DNA of 64,000 bases from positions 62,001 to 126,000 of the forward strand of contig NZ_FNGM01000004.1 of assembly GCF_900102965.1 (NCBI RefSeq), written 5' to 3'. Source of the stretch: Paenibacillus jilunlii. Its GTDB lineage: Bacteria > Bacillota > Bacilli > Paenibacillales > Paenibacillaceae. Each line of letters begins with the position of its first letter. Positions within the stretch are counted from its first letter, which is position 1. Under the pieces are notes generated by a model. It ran no database searches. It was not told the DNA's origin and worked only from the letters and a program-made list of their open reading frames with translations. A program made the position numbers and the translations under genes. This document shows, piece after piece, positions 27,327 through 36,229 of this stretch.

Positions 27327-27845
27327 CCTTTGAATTGTCTGACTGCGCTCAGGCAGTGAAATCAAGGGCATTTATACCTTTGATATAGGCCAAGTGCGCC
27401 TGGGCGGTGGAATCAAGGGTATTTATACCTTTGATTTCGTACGGATGCGTTCAGGCAGTGAAATCAAGGGTATTTATACCTCTGATATAGTCCAATTGCG
27501 CATGGACAGTTGAATCAAGGGTATTTATACCTTTGATTTCGTCCAGATGCGCTCGGGCAGTGGAATCAAGGGTATTTATACCTTTGATTTCGTCCAGATG
27601 AGCCTGGGCAGTGAAATCAAGGGTATTTATACCTTTGATTTCGTACGGATGCGTTCAGGCAGTGAAATCAAGGGTATTTATACCTTTGATTTCGTCCAGA
27701 TGTGCTCGGGCAGTGAAATCGAGGGTATTTATACCTTTGATTTCGTACGGATGCGTTCAGGCAGTGAAATCAAGGGTATTTATACCTTTGATTTCGTACG
27801 GATGTGCTCAGGCAGTGAAATCGAGGGTATTTATACCTTTGATTC
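27327..27845. repeat. Ten-copy 51-bp tandem array carrying a 26-bp palindrome per unit
   Basis: The segment AATCAAGGGTATTTATACC plus TTTGATT begins at 27360 and recurs every 51 bases exactly (27411, 27462, 27513, 27564, 27615, 27666, 27717, 27768, 27819), after a half unit at 27327. It folds on itself as a 12-bp stem with one G-T pair and a TT centre. The remaining 25 bases (TTCGTACGGATGCGTTCAGG and GCAGTGA, variants) are also conserved, so this is a minisatellite, not a CRISPR. Because 51 is a multiple of three, the array is open in several frames, but the longest phase is interrupted by a TGA in the fourth unit. Confidence 0.9.
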
Positions 27846-27863
27846 GCACTGCTATACCACCAC

Positions 27864-27914
27864 AAAAGGGCGGGCCCGTATATAATGACTACGGTCCCGC
27901 CCTTGTTTTTTTTC
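27864..27914. terminator. Terminator between the repeat array and the lipoate ligase gene
   Basis: AAAAGGGCGGGCCCGTA...TACGGTCCCGCCCTT forms a strong stem flanked by T-rich ends; it probably ends the minus-strand ligase transcript after its stop and can act from both sides. Confidence 0.75.
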
Positions 27915-27936
27915 ATATTCAGCGTTGCTGCTTGTT

Positions 27937-28938
27937 CTATTCCTCCAGGAAAATCAGCCCGATGAAGTCCTCCGGCTCAATGCGGCCGAAATAATGCGTT
28001 AGGTCCAGTCCGGCAAGAGCTTCTCTGACCGCTGCTTCTTCATAACGCTTGCCGCGCAGCGCATTCTCCACATCCGCCACATCGCCTACGCCGAAGAAAT
28101 CGCCGTAGATTTTGATATCCTTGATGTAGGAATCCTCAATATCCATGCGGATGTCGACGAGTCCTGCCGGGAATTTGCGGGTGTGCTTTACATTGCTTTT
28201 TGGCGACAGGCCGTAGTTCCAATCCCAGTTCTGGTAGTGCTCCTTGGAGATTTCATTGATCCGCACCCAATCGTCCATAGTCAGCTTGTACTGCGGAACC
28301 TCGGAAGGCTCCATGCCGAAGATCGAACGGAGCAGGCCCGCACGGAATTCCTCAATCGTCATCTCTTTTCCGAGCAGGTCTTTGATATTGGCGACACGGC
28401 TGCGCACGGATTTGGTGCTCTTGGATTTGAATTTCTCCGGGTTCACATTCAGCGAAGCCTGCACATCGTCCAGATTGAGGTCGAACATCAGAGTGCCGTG
28501 GCTGAACATGCGTCCGCGTGTGGAGAACTGGGCGTTGCCGGAGATTTTTTGCTCACCGACCTGAAGGTCATTGCGTCCGCTGAGTTCGGCGTTCACCCCC
28601 ATGGATTGCAGGTAGTCGATGACCGGCTGGGTGAATTTCAGGAAATTATGAAAAGACTGCCCGTCGTCCTTGGTAATGAAGCTGAAGTTGAGGTTGCCCA
28701 GGTCGTGATAGACCGCTCCGCCGCCGGATAACCGCCGTACGACCTGAATATTATGCTCCTTCACATATTCCTGGTTGATCTCTTCAATGGTATTCTGATG
28801 TTTGCCAATGATAATGGACGGGCTGTTGATATAAAAAAGCAGATAGCTGTCGTCCATCGGCAGATTTTTCAGGGCAAATTCCTCAATCGCAAGATTGATC
28901 GAAGCGTCTGTAATTCCGGTGTTATCGATAAAAAGCAT
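27937..28938 (-). CDS. lplA: Lipoate-protein ligase (LplA family)
   Basis: A 333-residue ligase that attaches free lipoate to E2 and GcvH domains. RRLSGGGAVYHDLGNLNF near residue 70 is the lipoyl-AMP binding loop, and QKISGNAQ near 131 supplies the catalytic lysine. The C-terminal accessory domain is present, so it should catalyse both activation and transfer. The frame extends to 29079, but GGAGGAATTCACC sits before the ATG at 28938 where homology starts. It is divergent from cobD. Confidence 0.92.
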   Translation of the reverse strand: MLFIDNTGITDASINLAIEEFALKNLPMDDSYLLFYINSPSIIIGKHQNTIEEINQEYVKEHNIQVVRRLSGGGAVYHDLGNLNFSFITKDDGQSFHNFLKFTQPVIDYLQSMGVNAELSGRNDLQVGEQKISGNAQFSTRGRMFSHGTLMFDLNLDDVQASLNVNPEKFKSKSTKSVRSRVANIKDLLGKEMTIEEFRAGLLRSIFGMEPSEVPQYKLTMDDWVRINEISKEHYQNWDWNYGLSPKSNVKHTRKFPAGLVDIRMDIEDSYIKDIKIYGDFFGVGDVADVENALRGKRYEEAAVREALAGLDLTHYFGRIEPEDFIGLIFLEE

Positions 28939-29078
28939 GGTGAATTCCTCCGCTTGTGCATGATTAACTGCTTTAGTTATTTTAAACCAAAAGCGCAGTT
29001 TGTACAAAAGAACAAGCAGCTTTGAGACAGAAGCCCCCCTCTTGTGCAAAACCCTGCTGTGGCCGGGGAGTGAAATCA

Positions 29079-29108
29079 TTGACGTATCTCCTGCAATGGG
29101 GCAATAAT
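29079..29108 (+). promoter_or_regulatory. Candidate sigma-A promoter of cobD
   Basis: TTGACG at 29079-29084 and AATAAT at 29103-29108, 18-base spacer, about 50 bases ahead of cobD. No cobalamin riboswitch (B12 box) is visible in this leader. Confidence 0.5.
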
Positions 29109-29161
29109 GGGGTCAATGAGTCACATAGAGTAATAATCGATAGTCTAAGAGGAGTGTAGAC

Positions 29162-30268
29162 ATGCTTGAAAAATACGGCCACGGCGGCGATTTGCTGACG
29201 GCGGCGGAACTGTATGGGGAGGGGGGGGGCGGCGCTTTTGTGGATTTCAGCGCGAATATCAACCCCCTCGGTCCGCCGCCCGGCGTGCTGGAACTGCTGC
29301 GGGATGCAGTGTCAGCGGTGACGGCTTATCCTGACCCCGGTCACCGCAGACTGAAATCCCTGCTGGCGGAGAGTCTCGGCGTAGACAGCGAATGGATTAC
29401 GGTAGGCAACGGAGCCGCGGAATCGATGGCCCTGCTGCTGCTGGCTGCGGCTCCGCGCCGGGTAGGGATCGTCGAGCCCTGCTTCTCCGAGTACCGCCAG
29501 CTCGCGGAGCAGTTCGGTGCGGACGTCCTCTCGGTCCGTGGGACGAAGGAGCAGGGCTACCGGGCCGGTGTGCAGAGCATCGCCGGACTGCTGGAACAGG
29601 TGGATCTGCTGTTCCTCGGACAGCCGAACAACCCGAATGGCGTCCAGTATGCGCTGGACGACCTCCGGCTTCTCGCGCAGCAGGCGGAGCGCTGCGGGGC
29701 GGTGCTAGCGGTGGATGAAGCGTTCATCGACTTCATCCCCGAAGAGCGGAGGCAATCGCTGCTGCCGGAGCTTATGGCTTACCGTCATACGGTGCTGATC
29801 CGCTCGATGACGAAGTTCTATGCCATTCCGGGGCTGCGGCTGGGCTTCACCATCGCCGCCCCGGAGCTTGCCGCAGCCATGACCGGCAAGCAGGTGACCT
29901 GGAGCGTAAACGGCCTGGCCCTGCTGGCCGGGGAAGCCTGCCTGCGCAGCGGGCGCGATTATGAGGAGCGCACGCGGGGGCTGATTGCCGCAGAGCGCGA
30001 AGCGCTGCGGCAGGGCCTGCTGCGGCTCGGCTGCGAGGTGCCGCCGGGCGAAGCGAACTTCCTGCTGCTGGGCCTGCCCGCGCCCTGGAGCGCAGCGGTC
30101 CTGCAGGAGAAGCTGGGCCGAAGCGGCATTCTCGTGCGCAGCTGCGCGATGTACCCGGGCCTTGCGCCGGGCCATATCCGCGTCGCGGTCAAAGGCCGCG
30201 GGGACAATGCCCGCCTGCTGCGGCAACTGGAGGAGATTATCGGGGCGGGGGGGCTGACACTGAAATAA
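29162..30268 (+). CDS. cobD: L-threonine-O-3-phosphate decarboxylase CobD
   Basis: A 368-residue class I/II aminotransferase-fold enzyme that makes (R)-1-amino-2-propanol phosphate for the cobalamin side chain. HGGDLL at the N-terminus, FSANINPLGPP near residue 30, and PLP lysine in RSMTKFYAIPGLRLG near 222 are diagnostic. A run of nine G (29221-29229) encodes part of GEGGGGAF near residue 21; slippage there would inactivate the gene. The ATG follows AAGAGGAGTG. It is separated from cbiZ by almost 600 bases of repeats. Confidence 0.92.
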   Translation: MLEKYGHGGDLLTAAELYGEGGGGAFVDFSANINPLGPPPGVLELLRDAVSAVTAYPDPGHRRLKSLLAESLGVDSEWITVGNGAAESMALLLLAAAPRRVGIVEPCFSEYRQLAEQFGADVLSVRGTKEQGYRAGVQSIAGLLEQVDLLFLGQPNNPNGVQYALDDLRLLAQQAERCGAVLAVDEAFIDFIPEERRQSLLPELMAYRHTVLIRSMTKFYAIPGLRLGFTIAAPELAAAMTGKQVTWSVNGLALLAGEACLRSGRDYEERTRGLIAAEREALRQGLLRLGCEVPPGEANFLLLGLPAPWSAAVLQEKLGRSGILVRSCAMYPGLAPGHIRVAVKGRGDNARLLRQLEEIIGAGGLTLK

Positions 30269-30348
30269 AGCTAAAGCGTGCAGCCCGATGGCACAAGCCG
30301 CAGTAAAACGCAAGGCGTAAGGCGGGTGCGCTGAGCAGCTGGGAGCAC

Positions 30349-30510
30349 GGAGTAGAAGCGGTAGAAGTAAGTGGGGAGCGGCGTATGAGTAATAGTGGTA
30401 GAAGTAATTGGGGAGCAGCGTACGGAGTAATAGTGATAGAAGTAAGTAGGGGCAGTGGTACGGAGTAGAAGTGGTAGAAGTAAATGAAGGTTGTCTTATG
30501 GAGTAGAAGT
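30349..30510. repeat. Degenerate tandem array, 37-38 bp period
   Basis: GGTAGAAGTAAGTGGGGAGC and variants recur with TAGAAGTAA at 30362, 30399, 30437 and 30475; a fifth partial unit follows. The array sits just past cobD. No plausible coding frame is seen. Confidence 0.7.
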
Positions 30511-30610
30511 GTGAAATGAAACGGTCATACCATACTCTGGTAGCATCTGCGCTCCAGATACTGATGCATAAGTAGAGGTTCTTCAACGTTTTGGACTAAT
30601 CTGCCCTTGT

Positions 30611-30805
30611 GAAAAATCTAAGTGGAGCAAGTAAACTTATTTCGTTGAATTGCAGCTCGGAATGGGGATTAGTGGGATTTTGTACACTTAATTTGAGGTG
30701 AATCCCCATATATGTGCGGATGTGGCGTGATTAAGTTTACTTTTTCCAAATAACGTTTGCAGGAACGGCATATGGCCCCGATTAGTTGGAGAAATTCCAC
30801 TTAGG
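30611..30805. repeat. Dispersed intergenic element, diverged copy
   Basis: CTAAGTGGAGCAAGTAAACT at the left and TTAAGTTTACTTTTTCCAAA plus AGAAATTCCACTT at the right keep the module order and orientation of the element at 60103-60376, with many substitutions. Confidence 0.45.
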
Positions 30806-30862
30806 ATAGCTGCGTGGTCATGGATAGCTGTTGATTATGAGTGTGAAGGGGGAGGAAATTCA

Positions 30863-31717
30863 ATGACTGAGGCGCGAAATCCTTTTAATCTCAAGGATGG
30901 GGAGACAAGATATGGTTCTGCCGTCTGGCCGGGGCTGGTACTGGAACGGAAGCCTGAGCATCTGCTGCTGGAATTCCCGGCTGAAGCGGAAGGAATTTCG
31001 AGTGCGGTATACGGAGGGGGCATGGTCCGTCTGAAACGGGCCGTCAACCAGTTCGTCAGCCGCGATTATAAGTGCAGCAATCCGGTGCGCGATATGGAGA
31101 ACAAATTGCGCGAATGGGGGTATCCGCTGGAAGGCTGCGCGGGGCTGATGACAGCGGTGCCGCTGGAGCATGCTGCAGTTGCAGAGGAGGATACCGGCTC
31201 GGCGGGGATTTTCTGCTGCGTGACCGCAGCATCCGGCAATGCCGCGCGCGCCGGAGTGGCGCGGAACGTGCTGGCGGCTTACCGCCCCGGCACGATCAAC
31301 ATCATGCTGGGCATTGACGGCCGCCTGACTCCGTCCGCGATGGTCAATGCCGTCATGACGGCAGCCGAAGCGAAGGCTGCCGCACTGGCCGATCTCGGGA
31401 TCACAGACCCCGAGAATGGCCTGATTGCAACCGGCACCACTACGGATGCAGTTGTACTCGCAGTGAGCGGGAGCGGACGCTACGGCGCGGAGCATGTCTA
31501 CGCCGGAACGGCCACCGACCTGGGGGGAGCCATCGGCCGGCTGGTGTACGCCGCTGTAACAGCGAGCCTCGGTTCGGTAGCGGCGGCCCAAACGGAGAAG
31601 CCGAGCGGTTGGAGCTCTGCGCAGGAGCCTGTGGATTCACAGTCAGACCCGGCATTGGCGGTTCCCCCGCTGCGGAGCCGGCAAGGAAGGGCAGCCAATG
31701 AGCGATTTGAATCGTAA
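30863..31717 (+). CDS. cbiZ: Adenosylcobinamide amidohydrolase CbiZ
   Basis: A 284-residue protein matching the CbiZ family: SSAVYGGGM near residue 46, NQFVSRDY, GIFCCVTAASGNAARAG near 114, NIMLGIDGRLTPSAMVNA near 145 and TGTTTDAVV near 193. CbiZ removes the aminopropanol arm of adenosylcobinamide or pseudocobalamin to give adenosylcobyric acid, which CbiB can then rebuild with the CobD product. Its presence argues for salvage of foreign corrinoids. The last 45 residues are a low-complexity tail. The ATG follows AGGGGGAGGAAATTCA. Confidence 0.9.
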   Translation: MTEARNPFNLKDGETRYGSAVWPGLVLERKPEHLLLEFPAEAEGISSAVYGGGMVRLKRAVNQFVSRDYKCSNPVRDMENKLREWGYPLEGCAGLMTAVPLEHAAVAEEDTGSAGIFCCVTAASGNAARAGVARNVLAAYRPGTINIMLGIDGRLTPSAMVNAVMTAAEAKAAALADLGITDPENGLIATGTTTDAVVLAVSGSGRYGAEHVYAGTATDLGGAIGRLVYAAVTASLGSVAAAQTEKPSGWSSAQEPVDSQSDPALAVPPLRSRQGRAANERFES

Positions 31718-31738
31718 GCCGCTGCCGGGTGAAGGCCG

Positions 31739-32704
31739 GTGAAGCTTGCTGTTATATTGCTTGCAGCCTATGTACTGGACCGGATAATAGGCGATCCGCG
31801 CAGTATTCCCCATCCGGTCGTGCTCATGGGAAAAGCGATTACCGCCATTGAGCGGCTGATCCGCCGCTTTTGCTCGCAGCCGCGCGCGCTAAAAATTGCG
31901 GGAGTGCTGCTCCCGCTGCTGGTAGCAGGCGGAGCCTGGGGATTGACCGCAGTGATCCTCCTGCTGCTGTCCCGCATCGCACCTTGGCTGGCCTGGGCGA
32001 CAGAGGTCTGGCTGATCTCTACAACGATTGCCTCCAAGGGGCTTAAGGATGCCGGGATGGCTGTATATGCCGAGCTGCGCAAGGGGGATATCCCGGCAGC
32101 CCGCACAGCGCTCGGCATGATCGTCGGCCGTGACACTACCAAGCTGGAGAGCCCGGATATTGTCCGGGGCACGGTAGAGACAGTGGCGGAGAATATCGTG
32201 GATGCGATTATTTCACCGCTTTTTTTCGCATTGCTGGGCGGAGCACCGTTGGCCATGGCTTACCGTGCGGTGAATACGCTGGATTCTATGGTTGGCTACA
32301 AAAATGACAAATACCGCAATCTCGGCTGGTCCTCCGCCCGGCTCGATGATGTGGCCAACTACATACCGGCGCGGATGACAGCGCTGCTGTTAGTCTTGTG
32401 TGCCTGGCTGCTGCGCCTGGACTGGCGCAGCAGCTGGCGTATCGTGCGGCGCGATGCCCGCCTCCATCCCAGCCCGAACAGCGGATTCCCGGAGTCGGCG
32501 GTAGCCGGAGCAATCGGCATCCGCTTGGGCGGAGAAAACGTATATCACGGCGTGGCTTCGTTCCGCGCCTACATGGGCGATCCCCTGCGGACAATGGAGC
32601 CGGAGGATATCATCCTTGCTTCACGGCTGATGCTGCGCACCTCTGCCATATTTGTCTGCCTCTGTGCAGCGGCCGCGTTGCTCTGGCACGGGATGGGGGG
32701 CTGA
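31739..32704 (+). CDS. cbiB: Adenosylcobinamide-phosphate synthase CbiB
   Basis: A 321-residue integral membrane protein with several hydrophobic segments. DRIIGDPRSIPHPVVLMGK (residues 13-31), GRDTTKL near 128, ETVAENIVDAIISP near 145 and NTLDSMVGYKNDKY near 179 are diagnostic. It joins aminopropanol phosphate to cobyric acid at the membrane. GTG start with GGGTGAAGGCC upstream, 21 bases past cbiZ, so the two are cotranscribed. Confidence 0.93.
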   Translation: MKLAVILLAAYVLDRIIGDPRSIPHPVVLMGKAITAIERLIRRFCSQPRALKIAGVLLPLLVAGGAWGLTAVILLLLSRIAPWLAWATEVWLISTTIASKGLKDAGMAVYAELRKGDIPAARTALGMIVGRDTTKLESPDIVRGTVETVAENIVDAIISPLFFALLGGAPLAMAYRAVNTLDSMVGYKNDKYRNLGWSSARLDDVANYIPARMTALLLVLCAWLLRLDWRSSWRIVRRDARLHPSPNSGFPESAVAGAIGIRLGGENVYHGVASFRAYMGDPLRTMEPEDIILASRLMLRTSAIFVCLCAAAALLWHGMGG

Positions 32705-32711
32705 CCTGAAG

Positions 32712-33545
32712 ATGGCGAAGACCCAATCCGGACTGGATTTTGAGCCTGAACGGAAACCAGTGGATGAACTGGATACAGCGGATGAGCCCAGTTCTGGGCA
32801 TGTGCGTGAGTCTAGTTCTGAGTATGAGCATGACCCGAGCCCTGAACGTAAGCAAACGGAATTGGGGTCCGATGATCAATCGGAATCAGAATCTGGTTCT
32901 GATTCTGGACTTGTGCTTGAACTGGTGCTGATCCGCCACGGACATACGCTGTGGAATAAGGAACGACGCTATTTGGGCAGCACCGATCTTGCGCTGCTGC
33001 CGGAGTCCAGGGCGGAATTGGCTGCGCTCCGGCAGCAGCCGGAGCTTGCCGGGGGCTTCTGGCGGGTATACTGCAGCGATATGCGCAGATGCCGCGAGAC
33101 CCTGGACCTCATCGCGCCTGCACTTATGCACAATGCCATCTATGATTCACGGCTGCGGGAAATGAGCTTTGGCTCGTGGGAAGGACACACCTATGAGCAG
33201 CTTCAGCATCTTCCGCAATATCGGAGCTGGATCGATGATCCGGCGGCGGTCACCCCGCCGGGCGGTGAAGCCTGGAGTGCGTTCACTGGACGCGTCGAGC
33301 ATTTTGTGTCCGGTCTGCTGCAGGCAGCGGCAGCAGCGCCCGGCTTGAAGAACGGCAGCCATGCGGGGCCTTTGCGGGTGCTGGTTGTGACGCATGGCGG
33401 CATCATCCGCCAGCTGCTGGCACGGACCATGGAGGGGTGCAGCTTCCGTGACACAGCTGCCCCGCCGCCGGGTACTGCAGCCACGGTGAGGCTGCAGCTT
33501 CAGGGAGGGCAATGGCGGTTAACCTCCGGTTATCCAGCTCCCTAA
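32712..33545 (+). CDS. Histidine phosphatase, likely alpha-ribazole phosphatase (CobC-like), with acidic N-terminal extension
   Basis: The C-terminal 200 residues form a histidine phosphatase: LIRHGHTLWN (catalytic His), MSFGSWEGHTYEQL and VTHGGIIRQLL. Position right after cbiB and the SFGxWEG motif favour removal of the 5'-phosphate in the last cobalamin steps. Residues 1-70 are a low-complexity Ser/Asp/Glu-rich stretch absent from ordinary CobC. The start is uncertain: ATG 32712 has a distant GGGGGG site, and internal GTG codons just before LELVLIRHG could start a standard-length protein. Confidence 0.78.
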   Translation: MAKTQSGLDFEPERKPVDELDTADEPSSGHVRESSSEYEHDPSPERKQTELGSDDQSESESGSDSGLVLELVLIRHGHTLWNKERRYLGSTDLALLPESRAELAALRQQPELAGGFWRVYCSDMRRCRETLDLIAPALMHNAIYDSRLREMSFGSWEGHTYEQLQHLPQYRSWIDDPAAVTPPGGEAWSAFTGRVEHFVSGLLQAAAAAPGLKNGSHAGPLRVLVVTHGGIIRQLLARTMEGCSFRDTAAPPPGTAATVRLQLQGGQWRLTSGYPAP

Positions 33546-33605
33546 CGGTATAGAATCCGTTCGAAACCAGGCTGCCGCCGGGAATTCGGGCGGATTTACC
33601 CTCAA

Positions 33606-33651
33606 TAGAACCACAGCGGGAAGAAAATCCCGGGGCTGTGGTTCTTTTTTT
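33606..33651 (+). terminator. Terminator after the CobC-like gene
   Basis: AGAACCACAGC...GCTGTGGTTCT stem followed by TTTTTTT. Confidence 0.88.
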
Positions 33652-33694
33652 ACGAAGAAGACTGTGCCATGATAGCTATGGGGGCGATTGAAGC

Positions 33695-35155
33695 ATGTTC
33701 AAGGATTTCAGGCTCATTGCCGGTCGGCCGGTATATATACAAGTGAAGGATTACATGAAGCATCTTATGATCAAGGGCGCCCTCCAAGGGGGCCAAAAGC
33801 TTCCTTCCACACGCGAGCTCAGCACGCTGCTGGGCGTCAGCCGCAATTCGGTCATTTCCGCCTACGAGGCACTTGCCGACGATGGATTCACGTATGCGGT
33901 GCAGGGTCAGGGAAGCTACGTCGCACCAGGTGCAGCAGCCCAGGCCGGCAGCCCGGATGAATCCGCATGGACACTGGACTGGAAAGCCCGGTTAAGCAGC
34001 CAGGCCCGGCTCGCTGAAGAGCTGGATATTATGAAGCGCGGGATCCGCGCGGCGAAGGGGACGATTTCTTTTACAAGCATCGCCCCCGATGAAAGCCTGT
34101 TCGATCTGGAAAATGTGAAGCGGGCGTTTCTTGAACGCATGGCGGTGGAAGGCAATGTTCTGCTGAACTATGGTTATGCCAAGGGGTATAAGCCTTTAAT
34201 AGACTATTTGAAGCAATATATGGAGCACAAAGGCGTGGATATGCGGGGCAAGGACATGTTGATCACGAACGGATTTACGGAAGGTTTTGATCTTGTGTTG
34301 TCCGCACTCGGCCGTAAAGCCGGGGCAGTGGTTTGTGAGAATCCTACGCATCATACGGCGATTAAGAACATGAAGCTGCACGGTTTTGAGATAGCCGGAG
34401 TGGCTATGGAGCGTGACGGCATTCATCTGGGTGAGCTGAAGCGGGCGCTGGAGGCACGTGAATATGACTGTGCATATTTCGTTCCCTCTTATCACAATCC
34501 GACGGGCATCGTCATGTCTCCCGAAAAAAGGCAGCGGCTGATGAGGCTGATGGCCGAATACAAGGTGCCGGTGATCGAGGACGGCTTCAACGAAGAGCTG
34601 CGGTATTCGGGTTCCCACGTGGCTCCTCTGATTGCAGCGGCGGGCGGCGGAAACGCTGTGATCTATTTGGGCAGCTTCTCCAAAGTTCTTTTCCCCGGAT
34701 TGCGGGTCGGCTGGGTGGTTGCGGATCAGGAGCTGATTTATTACCTGGAAAGTGTCAAAAGAGCCCGCAGCATCCACACCTCAACGCTGGACCAATCGAT
34801 TCTGTACCAGTATCTGCTGGGCGGCAACCTGGAGAAATACCTGAAGCGGGCGAGAGCGGAATATAAGCGGAAATACGAGCTGACTCTGGCCTGCTGCCAG
34901 GAGCACATTCCGTATGCGTCACTCACCGGGGATGGGGGCCTGCATCTTTTTGCAACATTTGCCGAGGGCTTCAGCACGAGAGAGCTGCTGGACGCATGCC
35001 GGGAGCAGGGGGTTATTTTTACGGCGGGAGATATGTTTTATACGAATGGGCAAGGGCAGAACACGCTGCGGCTGGGCTTCTCCAGGGTAGCTGATGAGGA
35101 TATTCTGAAGGGCATTGAGATTATTGGCAGGACAGCACGGCAACTACTGGGATGA
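33695..35155 (+). CDS. MocR/GabR-family PLP-dependent transcriptional regulator
   Basis: A 486-residue fusion: N-terminal GntR winged helix (residues 5-75, LPSTRELSTLLGVSRNSVISAYEAL) and a C-terminal class I aminotransferase-like domain with NPTHHTAIKN, YHNPTGIVMS and PLP lysine in GSFSKVLFPGLRVG near residue 330. MocR proteins sense amino acids or PLP through that domain. It directly precedes a D-Ala-D-Ala ligase gene. In Brevibacillus a MocR regulator (DdlR) activates its adjacent ddl, so a DdlR-like role is the best inference. Separated from ddl by 15 bases. Confidence 0.9.
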   Translation: MFKDFRLIAGRPVYIQVKDYMKHLMIKGALQGGQKLPSTRELSTLLGVSRNSVISAYEALADDGFTYAVQGQGSYVAPGAAAQAGSPDESAWTLDWKARLSSQARLAEELDIMKRGIRAAKGTISFTSIAPDESLFDLENVKRAFLERMAVEGNVLLNYGYAKGYKPLIDYLKQYMEHKGVDMRGKDMLITNGFTEGFDLVLSALGRKAGAVVCENPTHHTAIKNMKLHGFEIAGVAMERDGIHLGELKRALEAREYDCAYFVPSYHNPTGIVMSPEKRQRLMRLMAEYKVPVIEDGFNEELRYSGSHVAPLIAAAGGGNAVIYLGSFSKVLFPGLRVGWVVADQELIYYLESVKRARSIHTSTLDQSILYQYLLGGNLEKYLKRARAEYKRKYELTLACCQEHIPYASLTGDGGLHLFATFAEGFSTRELLDACREQGVIFTAGDMFYTNGQGQNTLRLGFSRVADEDILKGIEIIGRTARQLLG

Positions 35156-35170
35156 AGAGGGGTTATGAGA

Positions 35171-36229
35171 ATGAAAAAAGTAGGCGTGATTATGGGCGGG
35201 GTATCCTCGGAATATGAGGTGTCGCTGAATACGGGCAGGGAAATGCTGAAGCATCTGGACCGCAGCAAATATGAGGGCGTTCCGGTTGTCATTCATTCGC
35301 GGGAAGAGCTGGTTGATGCGGTAAAAGGCCTGGACTTCGCGCTGCTCGCCCTCCACGGAGCCTACGGCGAGGACGGAACGGTGCAGGGTACGCTGGAAAC
35401 GCTGGGCATCCCCTATTCCGGAAGCGGCGTGCTCGCAAGCAGCCTGTGCATGGATAAACATCTGTCCAAGACCATTATCCGCAGCAAAGGTGTGCACACC
35501 CCTGACTGGCTCTGCCTCGGCCGGATGGAGGATTTATCGCCGGAAGCGGTGGAGGCTCTTGGTTACCCGGTAATGGTTAAGCCGAACTCAGGCGGCTCCA
35601 GCATCGGCATGACAAAGGTGGATAGCAGTGCGGAGCTGCGGAGCGCGGTGGAGAAGGCTTTTGCCGCTGACCGTTCAGTGCTGATCGAGGAATATACCGA
35701 AGGCCAGGAAATCACCTGCCCCATTCTCGGAGGAACGCTGCTGCCGATCATCGGCATCCGTTCACTTGGAGCGGATTGGTTCGATTACAGCGCCAAATAT
35801 GAGCTGGGCGGTGCAGAAGAGCGGGTGATTCAGCTGTCTGCAGAGCTTGAGGAACAGGTGCATGCGGCGGCCTTGGCCTGCTATCAGGCGCTGAAATGTA
35901 CGGTATACGCCCGGGTGGATATGCTGGTTAAGGACGGCATTCCTTATGTGCTTGAGGTAAATACACTGCCGGGCATGACCGAAACCAGCCTGCTGCCAAG
36001 AAGTGCGCTTGCTGCCGGATATACCTTCAGCGGTCTGCTGGACGAGATCATCTCCGGTTCGCTTGCAGAGCGGCGGGGGATGGAGGCAGCGGTGGAAAAA
36101 CAAGGCCTAATAGGAACCCGAAGCATACAAGGTGAAAACGGAAACCAGGAAGTGCAGAGCGGGCAAGGTTTGGGGGAAACCATGCAGGGAGCGCTGACAA
36201 CAAAGCAGGGAGTGGTCAACTATGTATAA
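35171..36229 (+). CDS. ddl: D-alanine-D-alanine ligase family protein
   Basis: A 352-residue ATP-grasp ligase that would make the D-Ala-D-Ala dipeptide of peptidoglycan. GGVSSEYEVSLNTG opens the protein, HGAYGEDGTVQG is near residue 63, PYSGSGVLASSLCMDK near 82, NSGGSSIGMTKV near 138 and LEVNTLPGMTETSLLP near 262. A 55-residue hydrophilic C-terminal extension follows the normal end. ATG 35171 fits GAGGGG better than ATG 35165. It overlaps the next aminotransferase by eight bases. Whether this is the essential Ddl or a second copy cannot be told. Confidence 0.88.
   Translation: MKKVGVIMGGVSSEYEVSLNTGREMLKHLDRSKYEGVPVVIHSREELVDAVKGLDFALLALHGAYGEDGTVQGTLETLGIPYSGSGVLASSLCMDKHLSKTIIRSKGVHTPDWLCLGRMEDLSPEAVEALGYPVMVKPNSGGSSIGMTKVDSSAELRSAVEKAFAADRSVLIEEYTEGQEITCPILGGTLLPIIGIRSLGADWFDYSAKYELGGAEERVIQLSAELEEQVHAAALACYQALKCTVYARVDMLVKDGIPYVLEVNTLPGMTETSLLPRSALAAGYTFSGLLDEIISGSLAERRGMEAAVEKQGLIGTRSIQGENGNQEVQSGQGLGETMQGALTTKQGVVNYV

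Noticed and set aside
27360..27845. CRISPR array
   Set aside because: The 25-base gaps between the palindromes are nearly identical to one another rather than unique, and no cas gene is present.
27547..27885. Open reading frames of 17-residue repeats through the 51-bp array
   Set aside because: They arise only because 51 is a multiple of three; the frame is closed by a TGA in the fourth unit, there is no ribosome binding site, and other frames are equally open.
28939..29161. Cobalamin riboswitch upstream of cobD
   Set aside because: No B12-box-like sequence and too little room for the aptamer.
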